Source: CAIYZT01 sp031385445
Lineage (GTDB): Bacteria; Pseudomonadota; Alphaproteobacteria; Rhodobacterales; Rhodobacteraceae
DNA: 39,466 bases
Assembly: GCA_031385445.1 (NCBI GenBank)
Contig: JANNBM010000006.1
Location: 1 to 39,466, forward strand
Direction of reading: 5' to 3'
In this document: positions 17,051 to 24,385 of the stretch, one piece after another
Layout: every line of letters begins with the position of its first letter
Numbering within the stretch: the first letter of the stretch is position 1
Notes under the pieces: generated by a model
What the model was told of the DNA's origin: nothing
Database searches by the model: none
Seen by the model: the letters and a program-made list of their open reading frames with translations, nothing else
Translations under genes and position numbers: made by a program

Positions 17051-17950
17051 ATGTTGGTGTCATCACGCATCAAAGCCCCGCTTTCGGGGTCAACTCAGGG
17101 GCGAAGATTGGATCTGTTAAAGCGCAACAAGCCCAAACTCGACGCCCGTGCGGGCGTTTCATCGCCCCTTGGCGCGGCCATTCAGGCCAATGACCGCGCA
17201 ACCATGTCCATGGTCCGCGAAGCCATCGCCACGCGCCGCCTGCGGTTGGCCTATCAGCCGGTGGTCCTGTCGCGCGACACAGCGCGCATCGCCTTTCACG
17301 AAGGGCTGATGCGGGTGCTTGATCCGTCGGGCCGCATCATCCCCGCGCGCGATTTCATGGACGCGATTGAAGACACCGAACTTGGCCGCGAGGTGGACTG
17401 CGCCGCGCTGGAAATGGGGCTTTTGGCGCTTGCGCAAAATCCGTCCCTGCGGGTGTCGCTGAACATGTCTGCGCGTTCCATCGGTTATGCCCGCTGGGTC
17501 GATACCCTGCGCCGCGGGTTGAACCTGTCGGCCACGGTGGGTGAGCGTCTTATTCTGGAAATCACCGAAACCTCGGTCATGACCTTGCCCGAAGTCGTCT
17601 CGATCTTTATGGAAGAGATGCAGGCCAAGGGCGTTGCCTTTGCCATGGATGATTTCGGCGCGGGGTTTACCGCGATCCGCTATTTCAAGGATTTCTTCTT
17701 TGATATCCTGAAGATCGACGCGCAGTTCATCCGCAACATCCATCTGGACCGCGACAATCAGGCGCTGACCGGGGCGTTGAACTCTATCGGAAAACACTTC
17801 GAAATGTTCACCGTTGCCGAAGCGGTCGAAACCGTTGAAGAGGCAAACTTTCTGGTCAGCCTCGGGGTCGATTGCCTGCAAGGGTTCCTGTTTGGCGCGC
17901 CCACGATCCGCCCGATCTGGGAACAGGACAAACAGCAAAAACGCGCCTGA
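17051..17950 (+). CDS. EAL-domain protein (putative c-di-GMP phosphodiesterase)
   Basis: 299 residues consisting of a short Arg/Lys-rich lead-in and a stand-alone EAL domain (about 60-295) without GGDEF. The motif itself reads EGL (Glu84-Gly-Leu) instead of EAL. The other catalytic positions are kept: Asn138 (SLNMSARS), Glu170 (ILEIT), Asp200-Asp201 (MDDFGAG), Lys221 (ILKID), Glu257 (AEAVE) and Gln277 (LQGFLFG). Hydrolysis of cyclic di-GMP to pGpG is therefore likely. I see no sensor or membrane segment. The start is uncertain: the frame is open upstream, but those codons overlap the tag gene. A clear terminator follows. Confidence 0.85.
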   Translation: MLVSSRIKAPLSGSTQGRRLDLLKRNKPKLDARAGVSSPLGAAIQANDRATMSMVREAIATRRLRLAYQPVVLSRDTARIAFHEGLMRVLDPSGRIIPARDFMDAIEDTELGREVDCAALEMGLLALAQNPSLRVSLNMSARSIGYARWVDTLRRGLNLSATVGERLILEITETSVMTLPEVVSIFMEEMQAKGVAFAMDDFGAGFTAIRYFKDFFFDILKIDAQFIRNIHLDRDNQALTGALNSIGKHFEMFTVAEAVETVEEANFLVSLGVDCLQGFLFGAPTIRPIWEQDKQQKRA

Positions 17951-17956
17951 ACCGCG

Positions 17957-17984
17957 CAGGCGCGGCATCGCACGGCCTGTTTTT
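17957..17984 (+). terminator. Rho-independent terminator after the EAL gene
   Basis: CAGGC (17957-17961) pairs with GCCTG (17975-17979), with an inner GCG/CGC stem, and a T5 run follows. It begins 7 bases past the EAL stop. Confidence 0.7.
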
Positions 17985-17986
17985 CT

Positions 17987-17996
17987 TGCAATTGCA
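17987..17996. promoter_or_regulatory. TGC-rich palindrome upstream of phaA
   Basis: TGCAATTGCA is a perfect 10-base palindrome about 70 bases before the phaA start, followed at once by GCAAAGCTTGC. PhaR-type PHB regulators of Paracoccus and Rhodobacter are described as binding TGC-rich sites, so this is a candidate operator. The assignment is an inference. Confidence 0.4.
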
Positions 17997-18065
17997 GCAA
18001 AGCTTGCCTAAGCCCAAGTCGAGCGCAGGGCGAGGTCCGCCGTGCCGCAACCGAAGGGGCAAATC

Positions 18066-19241
18066 TTGACCAATGTGGTAATCGTTTCGGCGGCTCGCAC
18101 CGCTGTGGGCAGCTTTAACGGCGCTTTCGCCAACACCCCGGCGCATGATCTTGGCGCTGCCGTGATCGAAGCGGTGATCGCCCGCGCCGGGATCGACAAG
18201 GCTTTGGTCGAAGAAACCATTCTTGGGCAGGTTCTGACTGCCGGTCAGGGCCAGAACCCAGCGCGCCAAGCTGCCATCAAAGCCGGTCTTGCCAAAGAAG
18301 CCAGCGCGTGGAGCCTTAATCAGGTCTGCGGATCGGGTCTGCGCGCAGTCGCGCTGGGCGCGCAGCACATTCAGCTTGGCGATGCGGGCATCGTCATTGC
18401 GGGCGGTCAGGAAAACATGTCGCTGTCGCCCCATGTCGCGCATCTGCGTTCGGGCACAAAGATGGGCGACATGTCGTTCACCGATTCGATGATCAAAGAC
18501 GGGCTGTGGGACGCGTTCAACAATTACCACATGGGCCAGACCGCTGAAAACGTCGCGACCCAGTGGCAAATCAGCCGCGAGATGCAGGACGCCTTCGCGC
18601 TCGCCTCGCAGAACAAGGCCGAAGCTGCGCAAAAGGCGGGCAAATTCGCCGCCGAAATCGCCGCTTTCACCGTGAAAACCCGCAAGGGCGATATCGTGGT
18701 CGATCAGGACGAATACATTCGCCACGGCGCGACCTTGGACAGCATGACCAAACTGCGCCCGGCTTTTGCCAAGGACGGTTCGGTTACGGCCGCGAACGCT
18801 TCGGGTCTTAACGATGGTGCAGCTGCGGTTCTGCTGATGTCCGAAGCCGAGGCTGCCAGGCGCGGCCTGACGGTTCTGGCGCGCATCGCGTCTTATGCCA
18901 CCGCCGGGCTTGACCCCGCGATCATGGGCGTCGGGCCGATCTATGCCAGCCGCAAGGCGCTGACAAAGGCCGGCTGGACCGTCGCCGACCTTGATCTGGT
19001 CGAGGCGAACGAAGCCTTTGCTGCCCAAGCCTGCGCGGTGAACAAAGACATGGGCTGGGATCCGGCGATTGTGAACGTCAACGGCGGCGCAATCGCGATT
19101 GGCCACCCGATTGGTGCGTCGGGCGCGCGGATCCTGAACACCTTGATCCACGAAATGGGCCGCTCCGGCGCCAAAAAGGGTCTTGCGACGCTGTGCATCG
19201 GCGGTGGCATGGGCGTTGCCATGTGTATCGAACACGCCTGA
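18066..19241 (+). CDS. phaA: Acetyl-CoA acetyltransferase (beta-ketothiolase)
   Basis: A 391-residue biosynthetic thiolase condensing two acetyl-CoA into acetoacetyl-CoA for polyhydroxybutyrate. The nucleophile Cys88 sits in NQVCGSGLRA, His347 in GHPIGASG and the second Cys377 in CIGGGMG. I choose an unusual TTG start because AAGGGG lies 7 bases upstream and the protein then begins MTNVVIVSAARTAVG, the exact family N-terminus and length. A GTG at 18042 would add eight atypical residues. It is followed by phaB on the same strand after 114 bases. Confidence 0.95.
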   Translation: MTNVVIVSAARTAVGSFNGAFANTPAHDLGAAVIEAVIARAGIDKALVEETILGQVLTAGQGQNPARQAAIKAGLAKEASAWSLNQVCGSGLRAVALGAQHIQLGDAGIVIAGGQENMSLSPHVAHLRSGTKMGDMSFTDSMIKDGLWDAFNNYHMGQTAENVATQWQISREMQDAFALASQNKAEAAQKAGKFAAEIAAFTVKTRKGDIVVDQDEYIRHGATLDSMTKLRPAFAKDGSVTAANASGLNDGAAAVLLMSEAEAARRGLTVLARIASYATAGLDPAIMGVGPIYASRKALTKAGWTVADLDLVEANEAFAAQACAVNKDMGWDPAIVNVNGGAIAIGHPIGASGARILNTLIHEMGRSGAKKGLATLCIGGGMGVAMCIEHA

Positions 19242-19278
19242 TTTCTGCGTCCACAAAGGAATGCTGCACTTGCAAAAG

Positions 19279-19303
19279 GGACGCGCAGTAAAGTTGCGCG
19301 TCC
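19279..19303 (+). repeat. Perfect 9-bp hairpin between phaA and phaB
   Basis: GGACGCGCA (19279-19287) and TGCGCGTCC (19295-19303) pair fully around a 7-base loop. No T run follows, so it is more likely an mRNA processing or stability element, or an attenuating hairpin, than a strong terminator. TGCTGCACTTGCA (19262-19274) just upstream is TGC-rich, like the site ahead of phaA. Confidence 0.7.
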
Positions 19304-19355
19304 GTTCCGATTTGGGTAAGACAATTTCAAGAATTCATTGAATCAGGGGAACGGC

Positions 19356-20081
19356 ATGGCAAAAGTGGCTTTGGTAACGGGCGGCACACGCGGCATTGGT
19401 GCGGCGATTTCGGTGGCGCTGAAGGCCGCCGGGTACACCGTCGCGGCAAATTATGCCGGTAACGATCAGGCCGCAGCCGCTTTTACCGCCGAGACGGGCA
19501 TCCAGACCTATAAATGGTCAGTCGCCGATTACGACGCCTGCGCCGCTGGCATCGCGCAGATCGAGGCTGATCTTGGCCCGGTGGCCGTGCTGGTCAACAA
19601 CGCCGGCATCACCCGCGATGCGATGTTCCACAAAATGACTCCCGGTCAGTGGAAAGAAGTGATCGACACCAACCTGTCGGGCCTTTTCAACATGACCCAT
19701 CCCCTGTGGTCGGGCATGCGCGACCGCAAGTTCGGCCGCGTGATCAACATCTCGTCGATCAACGGCCAAAAGGGGCAGGCGGGACAGGTGAATTATTCGG
19801 CCGCCAAGTCGGGTGATCTGGGGTTCACCAAGGCGCTGGCGCAAGAGGGCGCGCGGGCCGGCATCACCGTCAACGCGATCTGCCCGGGATATATCGGAAC
19901 CGAAATGGTGCGGGCGATTGACGAAAAAGTGCTGAACGAGCGGATCATTCCGCAGATCCCGGTGGGTCGCCTGGGCGAGCCTGAGGAAATTGCGCGGATT
20001 GCGGTGTTTTTGGCGTCGGATGATGCTGGATTCATCACGGGATCGACGATCTCGGCCAATGGTGGGCAGTTGTTTGTGTGA
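19356..20081 (+). CDS. phaB: Acetoacetyl-CoA reductase
   Basis: A 241-residue short-chain dehydrogenase making (R)-3-hydroxybutyryl-CoA from acetoacetyl-CoA with NADPH, the second PHB step. The cofactor loop TGGTRGIG is at 8-15, NNAG at 81-84, and the catalytic triad is Ser134, Tyr147 and Lys151 (NISSINGQKGQAG then NYSAAK). GITRDAMFHKM and GYIGTEMV are typical of PhaB and separate it from FabG. The start follows GGGGAACGGC. No phaC synthase is in the window, so the polymerase must be elsewhere. Confidence 0.95.
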   Translation: MAKVALVTGGTRGIGAAISVALKAAGYTVAANYAGNDQAAAAFTAETGIQTYKWSVADYDACAAGIAQIEADLGPVAVLVNNAGITRDAMFHKMTPGQWKEVIDTNLSGLFNMTHPLWSGMRDRKFGRVINISSINGQKGQAGQVNYSAAKSGDLGFTKALAQEGARAGITVNAICPGYIGTEMVRAIDEKVLNERIIPQIPVGRLGEPEEIARIAVFLASDDAGFITGSTISANGGQLFV

Positions 20082-20093
20082 CTGCGGTTGGAG

Positions 20094-20144
20094 CGGGGGT
20101 TTGACACCCCCGCGCCCCCGTCGGATATTTATGGACAGATGAGG
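20094..20144 (+). repeat. Intergenic hairpin followed by a GGATATTT...GGACAGATGA motif (copy 1)
   Basis: CGGGGGT and ACCCCCG (20094-20112) form a 7-bp hairpin just after phaB. A GC-rich tract, GGATATTT (20123-20130) and GGACAGATGA follow. The arrangement matches a second copy at 23437-23468. I recall similar GGAGTATTT...AAGATGAAG sequences being frequent between genes in Rhodobacteraceae. Confidence 0.55.
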
Positions 20145-20155
20145 GGAGGGCCGGG

Positions 20156-21022
20156 ATGAGCCGCAATCGCGCGACCATCATAGGCTTTTCCGCCGTGCTG
20201 ATGTGGGCGCTGTTGGCGGTGCTGACGATTGGCACGGCCCCGGTGCCGCCATTGCAACTGAACGCGATATGCTTTGGCATTGGCGGGGCGATCGGGGTGA
20301 TCTGGATCGTGCGGGGGGCGGGGTGGGGTGTGCTGCGCGGCGTGGGCTGGAAGGTTTATGCGGCGGGGACTCTGGGGCTGTTTGGCTATCATTTCCTGTA
20401 TTTCACGGCGTTTCGATTGGCCCCCAGTGCCGAGACGGGGTTGATTGCCTATTTGTGGCCGTTGTTCATTGTGCTGTTGTCCGGGTTGTTGCCCGGCGAG
20501 CGGTTGCGCGCGATGCATGTGGTGGGTGCGGTGCTGGCCTTTGTCGGGGCGGCGCTGATCTTGGTGCGTGGCGGTGCCGGGTGGCAGGCGGGTGCGTTGC
20601 CGGGGATGGCGCTGGCTTTTGTCTGTGCCGTGACATGGGCGGTGTATTCGGTCGCGTCGCGGCGGTTTGGCGCGGTGCCCAGCGCGGCGGTCACCGTTTA
20701 TTGTCTGGCGACTGCGGCGCTGTCATTGGTTGCGCATATGTTTCTGGAAACAACGGTTTGGCCGGCTGATCCCGGCGGCTGGGTGTCGGTTGCGCTGTTG
20801 GGGCTGGGGCCGGTTGGCCTTGCGTTTTTCACATGGGATGTCGGGATGAAGCGTGGCGACATTCAAATGCTGGGTGTTGCGTCCTATGCAGCGCCGCTTT
20901 TGTCGACGCTTGCGCTGATGGTGTCGGGCAGGGCCGAGGCCACGCCGATGCTGTTGCTGTCGGCCATCTTGATCACTGGCGGGGCAGCTTTGGCCGCCCG
21001 CGCCAGCCTGAGCAAACCCTAG
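20156..21022 (+). CDS. EamA/DMT-family transporter (YddG-like)
   Basis: A 288-residue inner-membrane protein with about ten hydrophobic helices in two EamA repeats. The stretch GYHFLYFTAFRLAPSAETG followed by LIAYLWPLFIVLLS and PGERL is like the aromatic amino-acid exporter YddG. The substrate is inferred only from this resemblance. GGGAGG lies 6 bases before the ATG. The base composition is strikingly G-rich on this strand, with long GGGG runs, unlike the plus-strand genes before 19 kb. Its TAG stop shares a CTAG palindrome with the stop of the convergent DUF465 gene. Confidence 0.87.
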   Translation: MSRNRATIIGFSAVLMWALLAVLTIGTAPVPPLQLNAICFGIGGAIGVIWIVRGAGWGVLRGVGWKVYAAGTLGLFGYHFLYFTAFRLAPSAETGLIAYLWPLFIVLLSGLLPGERLRAMHVVGAVLAFVGAALILVRGGAGWQAGALPGMALAFVCAVTWAVYSVASRRFGAVPSAAVTVYCLATAALSLVAHMFLETTVWPADPGGWVSVALLGLGPVGLAFFTWDVGMKRGDIQMLGVASYAAPLLSTLALMVSGRAEATPMLLLSAILITGGAALAARASLSKP

Positions 21023-21186
21023 GCGCTTTGCAGACGCGAGATTTCTTCTTTGATTTTGAGTTTCTGCTTTTTCAACTCGGCGATGTGAAGGTCGTCGGTG
21101 CCGGGCGCGCGCTGCGCCTGCTCGACCGCGGTAGAGAGGGTATCGTGCTTACGTTTCAGTTCCGCGATATGCGAAGCGATGGTCAT
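21019..21186 (-). CDS. YdcH family protein (DUF465)
   Basis: A 55-residue helical protein beginning MTIASHIAELKRKHDTLSTA and ending with IKEEISRLQSA. The H-I-x-x-L-K-x-K-H-D-x-L start and the Lys-rich second helix (ELKKQKLKIKEEI) are the DUF465/YdcH hallmark, predicted to be a short coiled-coil hairpin. AGGAGG lies 7 bases before the ATG. The stop overlaps that of the EamA gene by three bases. It is conserved and abundant in proteobacteria, but its role is unsettled. Confidence 0.87.
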   Translation of the reverse strand: MTIASHIAELKRKHDTLSTAVEQAQRAPGTDDLHIAELKKQKLKIKEEISRLQSA

Positions 21187-21285
21187 AAGGGTCCTCCTGT
21201 GCCTGTTTCTGTATGGTCAGTGCAACACGATTCGGGCCGTCTGTCACGAAGTCTTCACAGAGCGGGCTGGCGATATGTTTTCAAT

Positions 21286-22047
21286 TCAGCGGAAGATGGC
21301 TGAAAGATCGGCGCCATCGCGCAGGATTGCCTGTGCGGCGGGCGTATAGGATTCGCGGTCGCCGTCATGGGTGTCGCCGTGGTGGAGGACGAGGGGGGCG
21401 AGGAGGCGGAAGGCGGCGCGGCCGGTCTTGCGGGCGCGCAAGAGGATGCGAAGGGCGGGGCGGCCCGCACGGGGGGCGAGGGGCAGGACGCAGGCCGAGC
21501 CGAGGCCGGGGGCGAGGCTGGCAAGCAGGACGGGCAGGCTGTCGGCACCGGCGATGAGGGTGAGCCAGCCACCGGGTTTGAGGCGGCGGGAGGCGGCGGC
21601 GACCCAATCGGCCAGCGGGGTTTCGGCGCGCAGCGCGGTGTCGCGGGCGGCGATGGGCGAGGGCGAGCCTGTGCGCGGGTAATAGGGCGGGTTGGTGATG
21701 ACGTGGTCAAAGCCGATGCGGAATGATGCGGGCATCGCGGCAAGGTCGCCGGTTTCGACATGGAGGGGGATGGCGTTTTCGGTGGCATTGCGGCGGGCGA
21801 GGGTGGCATAGGCCTCTTGCAGTTCGAGGCCGTAAAGGGTCAAGCCGGGGACGCGGCGGCCGAGGCACAGGGCAGCGGCACCGGCACCGCAGCCAAGGTC
21901 GAGTACGGATTGGCCCGGTTTGGCCGGGCAGGCCGCAGCCAGAAGGACGGGGTCGGTGGCGGCGCGGTAGCCTTTGATCGGTTGCCACAGGTGCAGGCGG
22001 CCACACAGGAAGGCGTCGTGCGACAATTGGTCGTCGGGAAAGGTCAT
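21286..22047 (-). CDS. tRNA1(Val) (adenine(37)-N6)-methyltransferase-like protein
   Basis: A 253-residue class I methyltransferase. Motif I is VLDLGCGAG at 48-56, preceded by the TrmN6-type N-terminus (LCGRLHLWQPIKGYRAATDPVLLAA). The amino-methylating motif NPPYY at 119-123 shows methyl transfer to an exocyclic amine of a base. The N-terminal pattern points to the YfiC/TrmN6 family, which modifies A37 of tRNA1(Val). The C-terminal half is rich in Ala, Arg and Pro. Its start overlaps the DUF2007 stop (ATGA), so the two are translationally coupled. Confidence 0.87.
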   Translation of the reverse strand: MTFPDDQLSHDAFLCGRLHLWQPIKGYRAATDPVLLAAACPAKPGQSVLDLGCGAGAAALCLGRRVPGLTLYGLELQEAYATLARRNATENAIPLHVETGDLAAMPASFRIGFDHVITNPPYYPRTGSPSPIAARDTALRAETPLADWVAAASRRLKPGGWLTLIAGADSLPVLLASLAPGLGSACVLPLAPRAGRPALRILLRARKTGRAAFRLLAPLVLHHGDTHDGDRESYTPAAQAILRDGADLSAIFR

Positions 22048-22268
22048 TTCGGGCAGGCGTCGGCGGGGAATTCGTTGTCGATCAGGGTGGCGCGGGCCAG
22101 AAAATGGTCGCGGTCGGCCACCATCAGGCGACGCGGCAGCAGGAAGGTCGAGCCTTGCAGGATGCTGGTGTGGACGTCCATCTCGAACGCCGCTATACCC
22201 TCACCGCCAAGCAGGGCCTGAGCGAATGCAATGAGCGTGGGGTCTGTGGTGCGCAGTAACAGCTTCAT
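22044..22268 (-). CDS. DUF2007 domain-containing protein
   Basis: 74 residues: MKLLLRTTDPTLIAFAQALL, then GGEGIAAFEMDVHTS and PRRLMV, a signal-transducing PII-like small fold annotated as DUF2007. The usual pattern (strand, helix scanning for the shorter ligand loop, strand, then a closing ARATL helix) is intact. I start at the ATG before KLLLRT; longer frames upstream run antisense into the polyprenyl synthase gene. It comes before trmN6 with a 4-base overlap and is divergent from the polyprenyl synthase. Confidence 0.85.
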   Translation of the reverse strand: MKLLLRTTDPTLIAFAQALLGGEGIAAFEMDVHTSILQGSTFLLPRRLMVADRDHFLARATLIDNEFPADACPK

Positions 22269-22328
22269 ATCCCTTGGTTTAAGGCTGTGGGGCGCGCATG
22301 TCGAGGGTCGGGTCGGGGGATGGGATTG

Positions 22329-23321
22329 ATGGATGCAGAGGCCAAGCCGCAGGATGTGCTGGCGGCAGAGCTGGCGGCGGATATGGCAGAGGTCAATCTG
22401 TTGATCCGCGACCGCATGGCGTCTGAACATGCGCCGCGCATTCCGCAGGTCACCGCCCATCTGGTTGAGGCGGGCGGCAAGCGGTTGCGGCCGATGTTGA
22501 CCTTGGCTGCCGCGCGGATCTGCGGGTATCACGGGCCCTATCACATCCATTTGGCCGCGACGGTCGAGTTCATTCACACCGCGACATTGCTGCACGATGA
22601 TGTGGTGGATGAGAGCACCCGGCGGCGAGGGCGGCCCACGGCGAATTTATTGTGGGACAACAAATCGTCGGTTCTGGTGGGTGACTATCTGTTTTCACGC
22701 AGCTTTCAGTTGATGGTCGAGACCGGGAGCCTGCGGGTTCTGGACATCTTGGCCAATGCGAGTGCGACGATTGCCGAGGGCGAAGTTTTGCAGCTGACGG
22801 CGGCGCAGGATTTGGCGACGACCGAGGCGATTTATCTGCAGGTGGTGCGCGGCAAGACGGCGGCGCTGTTTTCAGCGGCGACGGAAGTGGGCGGCGTGAT
22901 TGCCGGGGCGCCGGAGGCCGTCACGCGGGCATTGTTCGATTATGGTGATGCCTTGGGGATTGCGTTCCAGATCGCCGACGATTTGTTGGATTATGGTGGG
23001 TCGGCGGCCGTTATCGGCAAGAACACCGGCGATGATTTCCGCGAGCGCAAGGTCACCTTGCCGGTGATCAAGGCGGTGGCCAAGGCCAGTCCAGAAGAAC
23101 GGGCGTTCTGGGTGCGGGTCATCGAGAAGGGGCAACAGGATCCGGGCGATCTGGCCCAGGCGATGGTGTTGATGGAACGGCATGGCGCCATGCAGGCGGC
23201 GCGGGATGAGGCGATGAGTTGGGCAGCACGGGCGCGAAGGGCCTTGATTGCGGTGCCGGATCATGTGCTGCGGCAGGTTTTGGCGGATCTGGCGGATTAT
23301 GTCGTGGCGCGGATCAACTGA
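22329..23321 (+). CDS. ispB: Polyprenyl (octa/decaprenyl) diphosphate synthase
   Basis: A 330-residue trans-prenyltransferase that builds the ubiquinone side chain from IPP. The first aspartate-rich motif DDVVD is at 90-94 with the preceding TATLLH, and the second, DDLLD, at 217-221. GGKRLRPML at 49-57 binds the diphosphates. The small residues before the first DDxxD and the overall pattern fit a long-chain (C40-C50) enzyme. Alphaproteobacteria usually make Q10, so decaprenyl is likely. The ATG at 22329 is preferred; 22320 is an alternative with GGGGG touching it. Confidence 0.92.
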   Translation: MDAEAKPQDVLAAELAADMAEVNLLIRDRMASEHAPRIPQVTAHLVEAGGKRLRPMLTLAAARICGYHGPYHIHLAATVEFIHTATLLHDDVVDESTRRRGRPTANLLWDNKSSVLVGDYLFSRSFQLMVETGSLRVLDILANASATIAEGEVLQLTAAQDLATTEAIYLQVVRGKTAALFSAATEVGGVIAGAPEAVTRALFDYGDALGIAFQIADDLLDYGGSAAVIGKNTGDDFRERKVTLPVIKAVAKASPEERAFWVRVIEKGQQDPGDLAQAMVLMERHGAMQAARDEAMSWAARARRALIAVPDHVLRQVLADLADYVVARIN

Positions 23322-23436
23322 GTTGCAAGGGGGGCCGCTGAACGGCATTACCATCCCGCATGTGGGCGGAGTGGAGCATATCGCTGTTTGCGGACCCTGC
23401 GATAGTTGGGCCATGGGGTGATCATGCGGCGGCGGG

Positions 23437-23468
23437 GGAGCCTCCGGCGGGAGTATTTGGCAAGGAGC
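23437..23468 (+). repeat. Intergenic hairpin followed by a GGAGTATTT...GCAAGGAG motif (copy 2)
   Basis: CTCC (23442-23445) and GGAG (23449-23452) form a small hairpin that runs into GGAGTATTTGGCAAGGAG. It lies between the converging polyprenyl synthase and ispE genes and parallels the copy at 20094-20144, on the same strand. Confidence 0.5.
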
Positions 23469-23473
23469 AATTG

Positions 23474-24385
23474 TCAGGCTGGGCGGTCTGCGGACAGCAG
23501 AGGGTCTTGCGGGGTCAGGGTGCGGGCGACAGCGGTCCAAAAACCGGGCTCATCGACAAAGTTTTCGGCTGCGGCGCGGGCCAGAGCCTGATCGGAAAAC
23601 CACGCCCAGCAGGTGCTGCCGGAGCCTGACATGTCTGTGGCATGGCAGCCGGGGCTGTGGCGCAATTGGTGCAGGATTTTCTGGATCACGGGCGCGCAGG
23701 CAAGCGTGGACACGACGTTGGTCAGGGTGTTGTGTTGGGTGTGCAGCCAATGCGTGAAGCCCTGTGGATCCCTGGGTTGGGGCGCGGTGTCGAGGGTGAC
23801 GTGCGGGTCGTTCGGTGAGGCACCGACGCGCAGGTCATGCTGTTTGAACACGGCAGCGGTAGGCAGATGGATGCCCGGATTGACAAGGACGAGCCAGCCT
23901 GGTGGCAGGGGTGGAGCGGGGGTCAGGATTTCGCCGATCCCGCGCATGCGGGTAGGGCAGGGTGCCGCCAGGCAGACCGGGATATCTGCGCCGAGGGGCA
24001 GCGCCTCGGTTGGGGTCAGGGGGGGCACCTGCCACAGATCAGCGAGAAGGCGGATCGTGGCCGCCGCGTCTGACGATCCGCCACCGATGCCGCCGCCATG
24101 GGGCAGGTGTTTGTCCAGATGGATCGCAGCACCAAGACTGACCTGCCGCAGGCGACGCAGCAGATGCGCGGCCCTGAGCACCAGATTGCTGTCATCGGTC
24201 GGCACACCGGCGGATCTGGGGCCATCAAGGGTCAGCGACAGGGTGGCGGCGGGGCTGGCGGTAAGCCAGTCGCCGACATCGGCAAAGACGACAAGACTGT
24301 CGAGAAGGTGATAGCCGTCGGCCCGCAGTCCGGTCAGATAAAGGGCCAGATTGACCTTGGCTGGCGCGAAAGCCTTAGTTCCCAT
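23474..24385 (-). CDS. ispE: 4-diphosphocytidyl-2-C-methyl-D-erythritol kinase
   Basis: A 303-residue GHMP kinase of the MEP pathway, phosphorylating CDP-ME on the way to IPP and DMAPP. The N-terminus FAPAKVNLALYLTG has the catalytic Lys10. LPHGGGIGGGSSDAAA (from about 94) is the ATP loop, and GADIPVCL carries the catalytic Asp134. A second glycine loop near the C-terminus (MSGSGSTCW) is present. The product feeds the neighbouring polyprenyl synthase. The ATG lies inside the last codons of the TPR gene (11-base overlap); no separate strong ribosome-binding site is seen, so coupling is likely. Confidence 0.95.
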   Translation of the reverse strand: MGTKAFAPAKVNLALYLTGLRADGYHLLDSLVVFADVGDWLTASPAATLSLTLDGPRSAGVPTDDSNLVLRAAHLLRRLRQVSLGAAIHLDKHLPHGGGIGGGSSDAAATIRLLADLWQVPPLTPTEALPLGADIPVCLAAPCPTRMRGIGEILTPAPPLPPGWLVLVNPGIHLPTAAVFKQHDLRVGASPNDPHVTLDTAPQPRDPQGFTHWLHTQHNTLTNVVSTLACAPVIQKILHQLRHSPGCHATDMSGSGSTCWAWFSDQALARAAAENFVDEPGFWTAVARTLTPQDPLLSADRPA

